A stretch of DNA of 50,827 nucleotides from Cobetia crustatorum (GCF_000591415.1 NZ_JEMF01000048.1:1-50827), one strand, 5' to 3'. Shown: positions 34,477 through 44,527, counted from the first letter of the stretch. Translations and numbers: made by a program. Notes: generated by a model not told the origin, from the letters alone.

Positions 34477-34899
34477 ATGATCCAGCGCCTATCCTTGCAC
34501 CCCGCCATTCTCGAAGTCCGTAATCTCGAAGCGTCTTGCCGCTTCTTCAGCGAGGCGTTGGCCCTACCTCTACTGCTGCGAAGTTCCTCCAGCGCGACAT
34601 TCGAGCTGAGCCACACACGCGATCACCACACCAGTGTATTGATGCTGCAAGACAGCGCTGAGCACCCCGACAGTCGCAAGCTGACACTGGAGATCGATCG
34701 CGATGATTTCGCTCACGTCAGTCAGACTCTCCAGGCATACGGCGGCCACTTGATGGAAAGCCATGGCAGCAGCTCACCCGGCTGTGCCTGGCAGGTGCTG
34801 GACTGCGTACTTCCTGACGGGCATCGCCTGCGCGTGGTCAGCATCAATCCGGAGCGCTGCGCGCCAATGATCAATAGAGGCGTACGCCTGACACCGTGA
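34477..34899 (+). CDS. VOC/glyoxalase-fold protein
   Basis: 140 residues, one VOC module pair: LSLHPAILEVRNLEASCRFFSEALALPLL, KLTLEIDRDDFAHVSQTLQAYGG, and CVLPDGHRLRVVSIN at the end. GAGG seven bases upstream fixes the start. Conserved metal ligands are not obvious in the second half, so the enzyme activity is unclear. Unrelated in sequence to the VOC gene at 2415. Confidence 0.75.
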   Translation: MIQRLSLHPAILEVRNLEASCRFFSEALALPLLLRSSSSATFELSHTRDHHTSVLMLQDSAEHPDSRKLTLEIDRDDFAHVSQTLQAYGGHLMESHGSSSPGCAWQVLDCVLPDGHRLRVVSINPERCAPMINRGVRLTP

Positions 34900-34941
34900 A
34901 GAGACTCGTTCAGAAGATCAGCTCCTATCAGCGATGGATGA

Positions 34942-35715
34942 TCAACGACAAACTCGCCATCCGCGCGTACCGAGGTGAAAGTGATCACGATGCGCCGCGT
35001 TGTAGTCAGGCCCCAGGACAGTGCCAAAGCTTTGGCAAGCAGCCTGCTGTATCGCCCTCAGGAAGCGCCCTTCCGCATCGTCTTCATTAGCCCAGTCAGC
35101 CAGAAGATTTATCTGACGCCCCTCTGCCAAGCGAAAACCCGCAACGTCCAGTGCATCCGCCGTGGCATGTTCACTACGTCGGGCATTTTCACGGCCGTAG
35201 ATATTGCGACAGGCATAACTGCCAAGATGATCAACCTGCGTGACACGTTGACCCAGGAATGTCTGTGCAGTGGGCTGCAATCCATGTCGTTCGAAGAATA
35301 GCCAGCTGACCGCCAGCGGGCAGCTGGCTATGAAGGCGTTATTGAAGCGCACTGGGGCTATTTCATTACCGCCATTGTCATCGGCAACAGCTGCCACTCG
35401 CCAGTGATTGATCAGCTGACAGCCATTGGTGGCAGCGCGATCCGGCAGTGCCGTGACTCGCGACGGTGCTTCGCGCAATAAAAAATCACGACAGGCCTCA
35501 GGCTGGCGAGAAAGACGCGAGAGCTTCCAGCGCGCAACAACTCCAAGAGGCTGATCAAGGACAAGAGGTGTCCACGGAAGTTGGTATGCAGGCACCAATC
35601 CCGTCAACGAGATGATGTCACGCTGCACGGCAACCCCGCTGCCGATAGCAATCAGGCAGAGCAGTGTAATGATGCGTGATTTGCCTCTTTCATGCTGTCC
35701 TTTGCGCTTCAGCAT
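34942..35715 (-). CDS. Extensin-like C-terminal domain protein
   Basis: 257 residues from MLKRKGQHERGKSRIITLL, chosen for the AAGGAG at five bases. One N-terminal membrane anchor or signal (about 15-32). The rest is the bacterial extensin-like domain: the CQLINHWRVAAV segment, SCPLAVSWLFFERHGLQP, GSYACRNIYGRENARRSEHATADALDV with the His and Asp of a putative zinc site, and HRDHFHLGTRGWRVCR at the end. Several Cys suggest disulfides outside the cytoplasm. The His/Asp pattern resembles LAS-type cell-wall peptidases, so peptidoglycan trimming is plausible though unproven. Confidence 0.85.
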   Translation of the reverse strand: MLKRKGQHERGKSRIITLLCLIAIGSGVAVQRDIISLTGLVPAYQLPWTPLVLDQPLGVVARWKLSRLSRQPEACRDFLLREAPSRVTALPDRAATNGCQLINHWRVAAVADDNGGNEIAPVRFNNAFIASCPLAVSWLFFERHGLQPTAQTFLGQRVTQVDHLGSYACRNIYGRENARRSEHATADALDVAGFRLAEGRQINLLADWANEDDAEGRFLRAIQQAACQSFGTVLGPDYNAAHRDHFHLGTRGWRVCR

Positions 35716-35941
35716 GAACTCTCCTTGTGCTTGATCAGGCACGTTCGCCTCTCGCGTTAATCCACCAATACTCATGCCATATCAGCAACAGTGAAGTGAA
35801 ACCGCAAGCGCTGTCGGCAAGCGCGGCATTTCCACTATGCTGGGCGCATTCCGCCCTACGTGTAAGAGGTGCCTGGCAGCGACATATCGTGCACCCTCCT
35901 CCAACGTACTCTCTGGCGGCCCGCTATAGTCAGGAGTTCCA

Positions 35942-36958
35942 ATGACCGATTCTCTCTCAACATCCTCGCGTCTGGGCCAGATTCCGATCTCGGTGCTCGA
36001 TCTCGCCCCTATCCGCGATACCGGCACCGTAGCGGAAACCTTCGCCAACACGGTTAGCCTTGCACAGCACGTCGAGTCGCTTGGCTATCACCGCATGTGG
36101 CTAGCCGAGCACCACAACATCGACGGTATCGCGAGTGCGGCCACTTCAGTATTGATTGGCCACGTCGCAGGCAAGACATCACGTCTACGTATCGGCTCTG
36201 GTGGCATAATGCTGCCCAATCACCCCCCGCTGGTGGTGGCTGAACAATTCGGCACCCTGGGCACGCTATATCCTGATCGTATCGATCTGGGGCTTGGCCG
36301 TGCGCCGGGCTCGGATGGCATTACCATGCAAGCCATGCGACGCGACCCTTCGGCTGGCGTACATGACTTCCCGCAGCGTCTGGCAGAGCTCGAGCAATAT
36401 CTGGGCACACCGGCGCCCGGCCAACGTGTCAAGGCCATGCCTGGGCAGGATACCCACGTGCCGTTGTGGCTACTTGGCTCAAGTGACTTCAGTGCCCGTC
36501 TGGCAGCTGAAAAAGGTCTCCCCTTCGCCTTTGCCGGTCAGTTTGCACCGGGCTACATGCTGGAAGCGATCAAGCTCTATCGTGACAACTTCCGCCCTTC
36601 AGCTGTGCTTGATGCGCCCTATGTCATGCTTGGGCTGCCGCTGATTGCCGCCGAAAGCGATGAGCGCGCACACTTCCTGGCATCCACGCAGCAGCAGAAG
36701 TTTCTGAATCTGATCCGCGGCAAGAGTACCCGTGCCCTGCCCCCGCGCGAGACGCTTGACTGGTCAGCACGTGAAGAAGCCATGGTCGGTCAGAATCTGG
36801 GCGCAGCGATCATTGGTGGGCCAGAGCGCATACAGCGCGAGCTTGAGCACCTGCTTGAGGTCACGCAGGCGGATGAGTTGATGTTCAACTCCGACTTCTA
36901 TGATCAGGCTGACCGCCTCAAGAGCTACGAGATCCTGGCAAACGTCTGGAAAAGCTGA
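35942..36958 (+). CDS. Luciferase-like (LLM) flavin-dependent monooxygenase
   Basis: 338 residues, typical of the YhbW/LuxA-like group. Marks: [77 protein letters not shown] and [21 protein letters not shown]. The fold is a TIM barrel using reduced FMN and oxygen. No flavin reductase is next to it, so reduced flavin must come from elsewhere. AGGAG upstream and a strong terminator after it indicate a single-gene transcript. Confidence 0.92.
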   Translation: MTDSLSTSSRLGQIPISVLDLAPIRDTGTVAETFANTVSLAQHVESLGYHRMWLAEHHNIDGIASAATSVLIGHVAGKTSRLRIGSGGIMLPNHPPLVVAEQFGTLGTLYPDRIDLGLGRAPGSDGITMQAMRRDPSAGVHDFPQRLAELEQYLGTPAPGQRVKAMPGQDTHVPLWLLGSSDFSARLAAEKGLPFAFAGQFAPGYMLEAIKLYRDNFRPSAVLDAPYVMLGLPLIAAESDERAHFLASTQQQKFLNLIRGKSTRALPPRETLDWSAREEAMVGQNLGAAIIGGPERIQRELEHLLEVTQADELMFNSDFYDQADRLKSYEILANVWKS

Positions 36959-37012
36959 ATGTTGCCTGTCATCAGGATGATTCCCCGCTGCCCATGACCG
37001 TCAGCGCGATAA

Positions 37013-37045
37013 AAACGCCGCCTACATCAGATGTAGGCGGCGTTT
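37013..37045 (+). terminator. Terminator of the LLM gene
   Basis: Arms 37013-37027 and 37031-37045 pair perfectly over 15 bp with a CAG loop; TCTCATT follows. It may also stop the minus-strand BCCT transcript. Confidence 0.85.
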
Positions 37046-37127
37046 CTCATTCACTCTTCTACTACTCGACAGAGGCTGTCGAGGGTCATCAGTGATGAAG
37101 GCTAGTGATGACCTTTAATGTTTCACA

Positions 37128-38759
37128 TCAATGATGGTCACGCGGATTCACGCGACGATTCTTGACCTCTGGTGCACGGCGCATGCGTTCTTCATCAGCC
37201 AAAGTATCAGCCTCAAAGACATCGGCGCCCACCGGCGTTTCGCCGTGACGACGATACAGCTGGCTGAGCATCTGACGGCGGTCAGCGCGCAATTCTTTCA
37301 CCAGCACCACGATCATGCCGTAGATGATGAAGGTAAACGGTAAGGCCGACAGCACTGAAGCCGACTGCAGCCCCTTGAGGCCACCTGTCGAGATCAGCGT
37401 CAGACAGATCGCTGCAATCAACACCCCCCACACGATACGCTTGTAGAGTGGCGGATTGATGGAACCACCATCCGTCATCTGCGCCACGATATAAGAAGCA
37501 GAATCGGCCGAGGTCACCAGGAAGATGAAGATCAGGCAGATCGCGACCACCGATAGCACACCACTGAATGGCATCAGATCAAACATCTCGAACAGTGCCG
37601 AAGTAATGTTGGCATCAGTTGCGGCTGCAAGGCCAATATCGCCGGTCAGCTCCATGTTGAGTGCTGCACCGCCAAAGACACCAATCCACAAGCAAGCCAG
37701 CAGCGGCGGCACGATCAACACGCCCACCACATACTCCTTGATGGTCCGGCCTCGCGAAACGCGCGCCACGAAGGTGCCGACGAACGGTGACCACGCAATG
37801 ACCCATGCCCAGTAGAAAACGGTCCATGAGCTATTCCAGTCATTACCGTCATAGGGCGACATGCGCAGGCTCATCCCGATGAAGTTCTGCAGGTAATCCC
37901 CAATCCCCATGGTAATGGTCTTGAGAATTTCCAGTGTCGGGCCTGTAAACAATACATATAGCATCAGCCCGATGCAGATGATCATGTTCAGGTTCGACAA
38001 CCGCTTGATGCCCTTGTCGAGCCCCGACCAGGTAGAGGCCATGTATGCGCAGAACATGACGCCCATGATAATGAACTGCCACTGCCAGTTTTCTTCGACA
38101 CCAAAGACGAAGTGCAAGCCGCCATTCATCTGCAGCACACCCAGCCCCAGTGATGTCGCGACCCCCATCACGGTAGCGACGACCGCGAAGACATCAAGCG
38201 CCGGACCAAAGCGGCGCGCCGCAGGATGCTTGGCAGTCACTGAGGAGAGTACCGATGAGACTAGCCCCGCCTGGCCCTTTCTGAACTGAAAATAGCCAAT
38301 GATCAGGCCCACGACAGAGAAGGCTGCCCATTGATGAACGCCCCAGTTGAAGAAAGCGTACTGGATAGCGTAACGCGCAGCTTCAGGTGTCTCACCCGGC
38401 ATGTCGCCGAAGGGCGGTTTGAGGTAATGCTGCATGGGCTCAGCCATGCCGTAGAAGACCAGCCCGACCCCAAATCCGGCCGCCAGCAACATGCTGACCC
38501 AGGAAAAGAAGCTATAGGAGGGCCGACTTTCCTGCGGGCCAAGACGAATCTTGCCGTACTTGCTCAGCGCAAGGCTGACCAAAAAGATGATGAAGCCAAA
38601 GACAGATATCAGATAAAACCAGCCAAACATGCTGGTGACAGCGCCGAGCGCCTCTCCCGCAAGCTCCCCAAAGCGTATCGGGAAACCTGCACCTAGCGCG
38701 ACTAGCGTCAGAATGATAATGACTGACGCGCTGAAAACGCGTTTTCCTCCGGATGTCAT
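37128..38759 (-). CDS. BCCT family betaine/choline/carnitine transporter
   Basis: 543 residues with about 12 membrane helices. Family marks: SFFSWVSMLLAAGFGVGLVF near helix 3, WGVHQWAAFSVVGLIIGYF, and the signature region WTVFYWAWVIAWSPFVGTFVARVSRGRTI. The cytoplasmic tail (about 490-543) is charged and moderately long, as in osmoregulated members. Such carriers import betaine, choline or carnitine with Na+ or H+, consistent with a halophilic host. Substrate cannot be told from sequence alone. Its start has GGGAG at nine bases. Confidence 0.93.
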   Translation of the reverse strand: MTSGGKRVFSASVIIILTLVALGAGFPIRFGELAGEALGAVTSMFGWFYLISVFGFIIFLVSLALSKYGKIRLGPQESRPSYSFFSWVSMLLAAGFGVGLVFYGMAEPMQHYLKPPFGDMPGETPEAARYAIQYAFFNWGVHQWAAFSVVGLIIGYFQFRKGQAGLVSSVLSSVTAKHPAARRFGPALDVFAVVATVMGVATSLGLGVLQMNGGLHFVFGVEENWQWQFIIMGVMFCAYMASTWSGLDKGIKRLSNLNMIICIGLMLYVLFTGPTLEILKTITMGIGDYLQNFIGMSLRMSPYDGNDWNSSWTVFYWAWVIAWSPFVGTFVARVSRGRTIKEYVVGVLIVPPLLACLWIGVFGGAALNMELTGDIGLAAATDANITSALFEMFDLMPFSGVLSVVAICLIFIFLVTSADSASYIVAQMTDGGSINPPLYKRIVWGVLIAAICLTLISTGGLKGLQSASVLSALPFTFIIYGMIVVLVKELRADRRQMLSQLYRRHGETPVGADVFEADTLADEERMRRAPEVKNRRVNPRDHH

Positions 38760-39245
38760 GCGTCTCTACTCCCTGTGAGATGTGACAGCGGCGAAGTGAA
38801 TCGCGCACCGGGCAGATACTGAACGTATTGGCCATACCACTCCGGCCATCCAATACCCGCACTGCCCCCTAAACATGCAGCTGGCATCGATAAACTTCAA
38901 GGCATCGAGCTGAACAAGGGCGTGAACAGCCGATCGCAGAGCGCCTCGAGAAGATATGGCGGCCAGCGCATGCAGCTCACGACAAAGTGCCTAATACCAA
39001 CGCCTTAATTTGCTATACACTTTATGTACAAAATAAGATAATTCTTATACCACGTCATCAGGAGACACTGATATAAGTCGACCAATCGTGAGTGTAGGGG
39101 CTGGCAGCACCTCGAGTTTTCTCAATCAACAAGCACGACTCGCGCGGGAAACGCGAATCTGTTTTTGCTGAGCATTGCGCACTCCTATAGCGCATGGCGG
39201 TAGCCTTTGACGAATGGCTTTGATGGTTGGTTTTCATGTATCAAA
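38760..39245. other. Long intergenic region upstream of the BCCT gene
   Basis: 486 bp without a supported gene on either strand. The segment near 39000-39060 is AT-rich (includes TAAGATAATTCTTA) and is the likeliest promoter area of the BCCT gene. No RNA gene or repeat was recognised. Confidence 0.45.
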
Positions 39246-39278
39246 AATGCCCCCTGCAGACTCACTGCAGGGGGCATT
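39241..39278 (-). terminator. Terminator of the HAD hydrolase gene
   Basis: A perfect 14-bp stem (39246-39259 with 39265-39278) with an ACTCA loop. On the minus strand TTTTTGA follows. It is 47 bp past the HAD stop. Confidence 0.88.
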
Positions 39279-39324
39279 GTCTTTTCCCCATCTCGTTCCA
39301 TACCCGAGATGATGAATCATCAGC

Positions 39325-40080
39325 TCACACGTTCATTGATTGAGCCTGCTTCGTGCCGACAGCCATATACCCTGCTTCACGACACAGATCAGCAAACGCA
39401 TCCCAGTGATTCATGACCTGCCAGGCACCGGTATCACGCAGCACCTGAGCATGCCCGTCGGGAATGTGGCTAGCACCGAGATGGCCCACCACTTTCAGTC
39501 CTGCAGCCACTGCCGCTTGCATACCGGTGCGACTGTCTTCGACGACCAGGCACTCCTCAGCGGAGCGGTTCAGACTCTTCAGGGCAAGAAGATAAAGATC
39601 AGGGGCCGGCTTGGGGTTGATGACGTCGTCTGACGTAAAGATCGGCAGCTCGCCTTTCTGCATACCTGCCGCGACAGCAACTTCGTCCAGCAAGTCGCGC
39701 AGCCCTGAACTTTCGAGATTGATCTTCATCCGCGAAGCCGAGCTGTTGGAGACAATCGCCAACGGCAGACGCTGATCACGAATCCACTCCAATGCCTCAC
39801 GAACTCCCGGTAGCGCCTTGAGCGAGGCTGCCAGGCGTCGATCAACCTCGTGTCTCACTTGTTCCAATGCATCGACTGGAAGCTTGTGCTGACTACGCCC
39901 TTCCATATCCACCAGGATATCGCGCGTCATCATGCCGAGGCAGCGGTCCAGCTCATGCTCAATCTGTTCATCATTTCCGAGATCCGGCAGCCAGATCGGA
40001 AGCTGCTCCTTGAGTACGCTATCGGCAATAATTTCGCTATCGACGAGTACACCATCACAATCAAATATCAGTTGCTTCAT
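39325..40080 (-). CDS. HAD-superfamily phosphatase (YieH / phosphoglycolate-phosphatase-like)
   Basis: 251 residues. HAD motifs in order: I, IFDCDGVLVDSE (nucleophile Asp8 region); II, AIVSNSSASRM; III, Lys in NPKPAPDLYLLAL; IV, VVEDSRTGMQAAVAAG. A helical cap lies between motifs I and II (about 15-85), as in subclass I phosphatases such as 6-phosphogluconate phosphatase YieH or beta-phosphoglucomutase-like enzymes. Substrate is probably a small sugar phosphate. GGAG close upstream fixes the start. Monocistronic. Confidence 0.88.
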   Translation of the reverse strand: MKQLIFDCDGVLVDSEIIADSVLKEQLPIWLPDLGNDEQIEHELDRCLGMMTRDILVDMEGRSQHKLPVDALEQVRHEVDRRLAASLKALPGVREALEWIRDQRLPLAIVSNSSASRMKINLESSGLRDLLDEVAVAAGMQKGELPIFTSDDVINPKPAPDLYLLALKSLNRSAEECLVVEDSRTGMQAAVAAGLKVVGHLGASHIPDGHAQVLRDTGAWQVMNHWDAFADLCREAGYMAVGTKQAQSMNV

Positions 40081-40239
40081 GCGGGCTCCAGAGAAGAGGG
40101 AGAATGGGCAGTGGCGAATAAAAAGTCAGGTTACCTCATGCTATGAGGGCGCAAGGCCGCTAACGCAAGTACACAAGCCCACTCGCTGGCGTGAGTGGTG
40201 TAGGGTTTGAGACATCTTTATCGACGAGTCCTCTCTGAC

Positions 40240-41358
40240 ATGACCTCTTTCCCCATCACTGATCCACTCACACGCTTGCACGATGGTCTCGTTCTCGCGC
40301 TTGAAGCACAGAATATTTCCCATACTGCTATCCAGGCACTGCCGGATAGTGGGCTGGCTCATGCCCATCTACGGGTGACGCTTGCAAACGGGACGACATG
40401 GATGGCGCGTCTCCCCAAGCAGAGTCAGATGCGCTTGGCGGCCGAGGAAAATCTCACCTACCAACGCACCTGTTTTGCACGCTGTCAGCCCAGTGGTAAT
40501 ACGCCGCAGCTCCATCATGTACTGCCTCCGAATGAGGATTTACCGCGGGGTGGCTTGCTGGTTGAAGCTATTGAGGGGCGCCCCGCCAGGCTACCTGAGG
40601 ACCTACCAGCGATCATGGCGACACTCGCCAGTCTGCATGCCCTACCGCTTCCTGAGCAGGCACATCGCTCCCCGCTACTTGCACCCGATTCGCCTTGGCA
40701 AGCCATGTTGAGCGAGATCAATACCCAGTGTGACCACCTCGCCTCTGCGGGCATCACCGGCGAGAGCCAAGCCCTGATCGAGACTGAACGCCGCGCGCTG
40801 GAATCCTTCGTCAGCAGCGTCTCGGCTCCCACTGCCGTCAGTCTGATAAGTTTTGACGCACATCCCGGTAACTTCTTGATCGAGCATGCCCGCCATACGC
40901 AAACAGGCCAACCGCCGCGGGCGGTATTGGTCGATCTCGAGAAGTGTCGCTATGGTTTACCGGGGTTCGATTTGGCTCATGCCACGCTTTACACCTCAAC
41001 CACCTGGGACATTGCCAGTTACGCCGTCCTCACACCCGAGGAGGTCGTGAGCGCCTATCGGCACTGGCGTGCCCAGATGCACGCCGCAGGGGCTGATGAG
41101 CAGCTGATAACCCCTGACACCCTCATGCAGGCACGCCGCGCCATGTGGCTGTGGTCGGTCAGCTGGTGTGCCAAATGGCTGGCACTCAATCAACAGACTC
41201 AGGACACCGGGCACAGCGGAGAAGACTGGTCTGGCGAACTCAGCGAAGAGGCGCTGATCGTCCATGTCCGTGAACGTGCTCGCCACTACCTGTCTACCGA
41301 GAGCATTACCTGCGTGACCAGTGAATGGCATCAACTGGCCAGCGCCCTGCACGCATGA
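40240..41358 (+). CDS. APH/choline-kinase-like phosphotransferase
   Basis: 372 residues from MTSFPITDPLTRL; the frame opens 11 codons earlier without better support. The ATP-lobe is at about 30-110 (ALPDSGLAHAHLRVTL, TWMARLPKQSQMRLAAEEN), and the catalytic loop is SFDAHPGNFLIEHA: the Asp and Asn of the usual HGDxxxxN are present but the HG is replaced by SF. The metal-binding Asp is in VLVDLEKCRYGLPGFDLAHA. Substrate could be a small alcohol or aminoglycoside-like compound; the protein may be catalytically slow because of the altered loop. Confidence 0.8.
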   Translation: MTSFPITDPLTRLHDGLVLALEAQNISHTAIQALPDSGLAHAHLRVTLANGTTWMARLPKQSQMRLAAEENLTYQRTCFARCQPSGNTPQLHHVLPPNEDLPRGGLLVEAIEGRPARLPEDLPAIMATLASLHALPLPEQAHRSPLLAPDSPWQAMLSEINTQCDHLASAGITGESQALIETERRALESFVSSVSAPTAVSLISFDAHPGNFLIEHARHTQTGQPPRAVLVDLEKCRYGLPGFDLAHATLYTSTTWDIASYAVLTPEEVVSAYRHWRAQMHAAGADEQLITPDTLMQARRAMWLWSVSWCAKWLALNQQTQDTGHSGEDWSGELSEEALIVHVRERARHYLSTESITCVTSEWHQLASALHA

Positions 41359-41400
41359 TCTGGTACATCGCGACCCGATTCAATCCTGCCCAGAAACGTA

Positions 41401-41444
41401 AACACCCGCCGCATGACCTCCATAGAGGCCACACGGCGGGTGTT
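41401..41444. terminator. Bidirectional terminator
   Basis: AACACCCGCCG (41401-41411) pairs with 41434-41444 and encloses a second small hairpin (ACCTC/GAGG). It lies between the converging kinase and M20 peptidase genes. Confidence 0.75.
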
Positions 41445-41489
41445 AACAACTTCCGCAATTGCTCAGTACACGATTATCGGCTCGTCAAA

Positions 41490-43292
41490 TCAGTCCAGGG
41501 AATCCTGATTACCGATACGCGCCATCATCTCGGTGAACATCTGTATATCCAACATCAGGTTGTCGACGCGCTTGAACTCACCGGAGGTATGCCCAGTGTA
41601 GGTTTCGCCGGGCATCGAAGGACCGAAGTTGATCGCATTCGGTAGCAGTTTGGCAGTCGTGCTACCCGCAGACGAACGCGGCTTGGCATCCATGCCGGTA
41701 GTGTCACCGAAGATATTGAGCAGCGTCTTGAGCCAGGCACCGCTCGGATCGCGCAACATCCAGTCACGAATCTCCACATTCAGTGCCATGTCCATGCCCT
41801 GTTCCTTGGCATAGGCACTCAGCTTGTCTTGAATCGTCTTGCTCAGCTCTTCCGGTGACTTGTCACCGGCGGGTGCGCGCACGTTGACCGCAACCCGCAG
41901 CGCCGCATCTTCGCGCTCGAGATAGGTCGGTGTAACCTTGAGCGGCCCCATGAAATCATGAGAGTACGCCACACCCAATAGCTTACCGTGGTAATCCAGC
42001 CCGTAGTTGTCGTTCAGATAGTGAACGGCATCTTCGTAGGCGTTGTCCTGGAAGTCGATGTCAGAGGTCGCCAACAAGCCCGCCAGGCGCGTCACCGGAT
42101 TGATGCCATCGGCGGGGGAAGAGGAATGCGCTGACTTGCCCGTCACCGTGATGATGACATCCTCGCCCTTCACTTCATTGGCCACACTGAAGTCCTTGCC
42201 GTGCGTATCCACATAGCGAGTACTCAATGTCTTGAGCTTGCTGCTCAATGCCTTCGCACCCTCTGCATCACTGGCATGCAGGGTCGCGACCGAACGCTCA
42301 GGAATCTGATTGGTCGCAAGTCCACCCTTGAAGTCGGTAATCGCCGGCAGCCCGTCTTTCGCCGTGTCATCACTCCCTGCACGCGTCAGTGGGAAGCGCG
42401 CATCAATGGTGCCGAATCCGTTCTCGGCAGTAATCGCCGGATAGCCGCTATCCAGCACGATGTTGTACTCCGGCAGCGTATTCTTGGCCTTGTAATACTC
42501 AAAGCCCTCACCACCAGTCTCTTCGGTCGTCTCGATCATCAGGCGAATGGTGCGCTTGACCGGCACATCATTCTCCTTGAGCGACTTCATGGCATACAGC
42601 GCCGCGGCGATGGAGCCCTTGTCATCTTCGGTACCACGCCCATAGAGCTTGCCATCGATCAGTGTCATGTCGAACGGATTCAGGTGCGTCCCATCCTCGA
42701 GTGTCCAGCCCTCTTCACCCGCCGGCACCACATCACCGTGAGTCAGAATGCCAAATACGTCATCACCGGTGCCTTTCAGCTCTACCTCAAAGATACGATT
42801 GTCGACGCTACGGAAGGTCAGGCCGAACTCCTCAGCCTTGGACTTGATCAGCTCACCGAAACGCGCAATCTCGGGATTCTCGTGTTGCGGCTTCTCACCC
42901 ACCTTGAAGGTCGGCATCGCGACCATCTCCTTGAGGAGTGCTTCGACATCATCACCGTACTGAAGACGGTTATACACCCCTAACAGGCGATAGATATTGA
43001 CGAAGTCATCGCCCTCCAGCGTTTCGCCAGCCAGATACTGCTCGATGGCGCTAGTAACTGCCGTATCTTCGTGATTACGCTCGGCAACCTGCTTGAGGAA
43101 GCCATTGAAGTCTTCCGCCAGCTTCTCTTGATTCTGAGCAATCAGGCTGACCAGCTGGTCGCTCTTGAGAGTGTGTTCCCCCGGTGGAGTACTGGTCTCA
43201 GCAGCAATCGCAGGCAACGCAGTGCCTAGTCCCAGAGCAAGACCGAGGGTCAGTGCGGTCTGGCGAGAGGTGACGCGTGTTGAAATCGACAT
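41490..43292 (-). CDS. Exported M20-family metallopeptidase (PepV-like dipeptidase)
   Basis: 600 residues from MSISTRVTSRQTALTLGLAL, with AAGGATG upstream; residues 1-30 are a signal peptide (ending PAIA-AET). The M20 di-zinc site is complete: LTHGDVVPAGEEGW (His and nearby Asp), YGRGTEDDKGSIAAALYAM (bridging Asp), ETTEETGGEGF (catalytic Glu pair), LDSGYP (Asp), and SAHSSSPADGIN of the lid. A long insert and an extra N-terminal helical region (about 35-130) make it larger than cytoplasmic PepV. Most PepV-like enzymes are cytoplasmic, so periplasmic placement is notable; it probably breaks small peptides from the medium. Confidence 0.87.
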   Translation of the reverse strand: MSISTRVTSRQTALTLGLALGLGTALPAIAAETSTPPGEHTLKSDQLVSLIAQNQEKLAEDFNGFLKQVAERNHEDTAVTSAIEQYLAGETLEGDDFVNIYRLLGVYNRLQYGDDVEALLKEMVAMPTFKVGEKPQHENPEIARFGELIKSKAEEFGLTFRSVDNRIFEVELKGTGDDVFGILTHGDVVPAGEEGWTLEDGTHLNPFDMTLIDGKLYGRGTEDDKGSIAAALYAMKSLKENDVPVKRTIRLMIETTEETGGEGFEYYKAKNTLPEYNIVLDSGYPAITAENGFGTIDARFPLTRAGSDDTAKDGLPAITDFKGGLATNQIPERSVATLHASDAEGAKALSSKLKTLSTRYVDTHGKDFSVANEVKGEDVIITVTGKSAHSSSPADGINPVTRLAGLLATSDIDFQDNAYEDAVHYLNDNYGLDYHGKLLGVAYSHDFMGPLKVTPTYLEREDAALRVAVNVRAPAGDKSPEELSKTIQDKLSAYAKEQGMDMALNVEIRDWMLRDPSGAWLKTLLNIFGDTTGMDAKPRSSAGSTTAKLLPNAINFGPSMPGETYTGHTSGEFKRVDNLMLDIQMFTEMMARIGNQDSLD

Positions 43293-43502
43293 GGGGCATC
43301 CTTGTGATGAGCGACTGTCAGTCCCGGCACGCAAGCGATGAGCTAGTGACAGAACTTGTCGCGCAATGAGAAGAGGCTAATGGAGTTGTGGCGGCAATGA
43401 TCCATCACCGCAAAACAAAATCGCCTTATACATGATCATCTTATGTAATGAAGCGGCCAGCGCCAACCCCGACGAAACTGGGGATTGTCAGTCCTTGATT
43501 CG

Positions 43503-44393
43503 TCAGTTCCAGCGTTTGAGCAGTATCTCGATGAACAGCTCCGCTATCGGCGACAATGACTCACCACGTCGACGTAACAGACCGATGGTACGGTCGATGC
43601 GCGGCTCAGGGAGCTCGCGCTGACACAACACTTCATGCTCCGGCCCCGGCATCGCCATTGAGGGCAGGATGGCAACCCCCAATCCACTCTCCACCAAGCC
43701 TAGTGACGTGGATAGATGCTGTACCTCATAGAAGCCATCGAGATGAATCCCGGCCGAGAGCAAGGTGTTGTCGAGCAGAATGCGGTTGCCGCTATCACGA
43801 GACACGGTAATCAGCCTGACATCATCCAGATCACTCCATTCGACACTCTTTTTTTGTGCAAGCGGATGGTCACGGCGAAGAGCCAGTACGAACGGGTCTC
43901 GATAGATAGAGGTGAAATCCACCGCAGGGTGGTGTGCGCTGACCATGTTGATACCAAAGTCTGCCTCACCAGACACCACCCTTTCGACACCCTCATTGGC
44001 ACTGATATCAAGAATGCGGATACGGATGCCGGGATAGGCAATATTGAACTCGCGCACCACACTGGGAAGAAAATAGAAGGCCGCCGTTGGCAGACAGGCA
44101 ATCGTCAGCATGCCCTTCCTATGTGTCGCCAGTTCGCGTACTCCCGCCAGCGATGATTCATAATCTTCGAGAATCTTGCGGGCTTTCGGCAAGAAGTCAC
44201 GACCAATAGGCGTCAAACGACTCCGACGCGTGGTCCGCTCCAACAACTTGGCTCCCAACACATCCTCCAGCTTCTGAATGCGTCGCGAAAGCGCCGGCTG
44301 GGAAAGATGCAACCGCTCTGCTGCTTCATTGAAGGAATGGTTTTCCGCCACCTCCACGAACGCCGATAAATCCAGAAACTCCAATCTATGCAT
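43503..44393 (-). CDS. LysR family regulator, likely of the prpF-like/tct genes
   Basis: 296 residues. Helix-turn-helix NHSFNEAAERLHLSQPALSRRIQKLEDVLGAKLLERTTRR and ligand domain (LTIACLPTAAFYFLPSVVREF, RVVSGEADFGINMVSAHH, SGLGVAILPSMAMPG). It is divergent from the isomerase gene across 134 bp that carry an inverted repeat; the start codon itself falls at the edge of that repeat, so autoregulation is likely. Confidence 0.9.
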   Translation of the reverse strand: MHRLEFLDLSAFVEVAENHSFNEAAERLHLSQPALSRRIQKLEDVLGAKLLERTTRRSRLTPIGRDFLPKARKILEDYESSLAGVRELATHRKGMLTIACLPTAAFYFLPSVVREFNIAYPGIRIRILDISANEGVERVVSGEADFGINMVSAHHPAVDFTSIYRDPFVLALRRDHPLAQKKSVEWSDLDDVRLITVSRDSGNRILLDNTLLSAGIHLDGFYEVQHLSTSLGLVESGLGVAILPSMAMPGPEHEVLCQRELPEPRIDRTIGLLRRRGESLSPIAELFIEILLKRWN

Positions 44394-44440
44394 GCAATTA
44401 TCTCATTGATTCATTTTTCGGATTAATGTGAGAATTGCAT
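44392..44440. promoter_or_regulatory. Inverted-repeat operator in the divergent LysR/isomerase region
   Basis: ATGCAATT (44392-44399) mirrors AATTGCAT (44433-44440), with TCTCA and TGAGA continuing the symmetry inwards. The left half includes the LysR start codon. It matches the shape of LysR-type binding sites and would let the regulator repress itself while activating the divergent operon. Confidence 0.55.
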
Positions 44441-44527
44441 ATATTATAGGATTTATTTGCATTTGATGCATGGATGAGAGGCTGTAATGCTTCAGAAAGG
44501 CGCAAACAGACAGGAGCGCGTTTCAAC

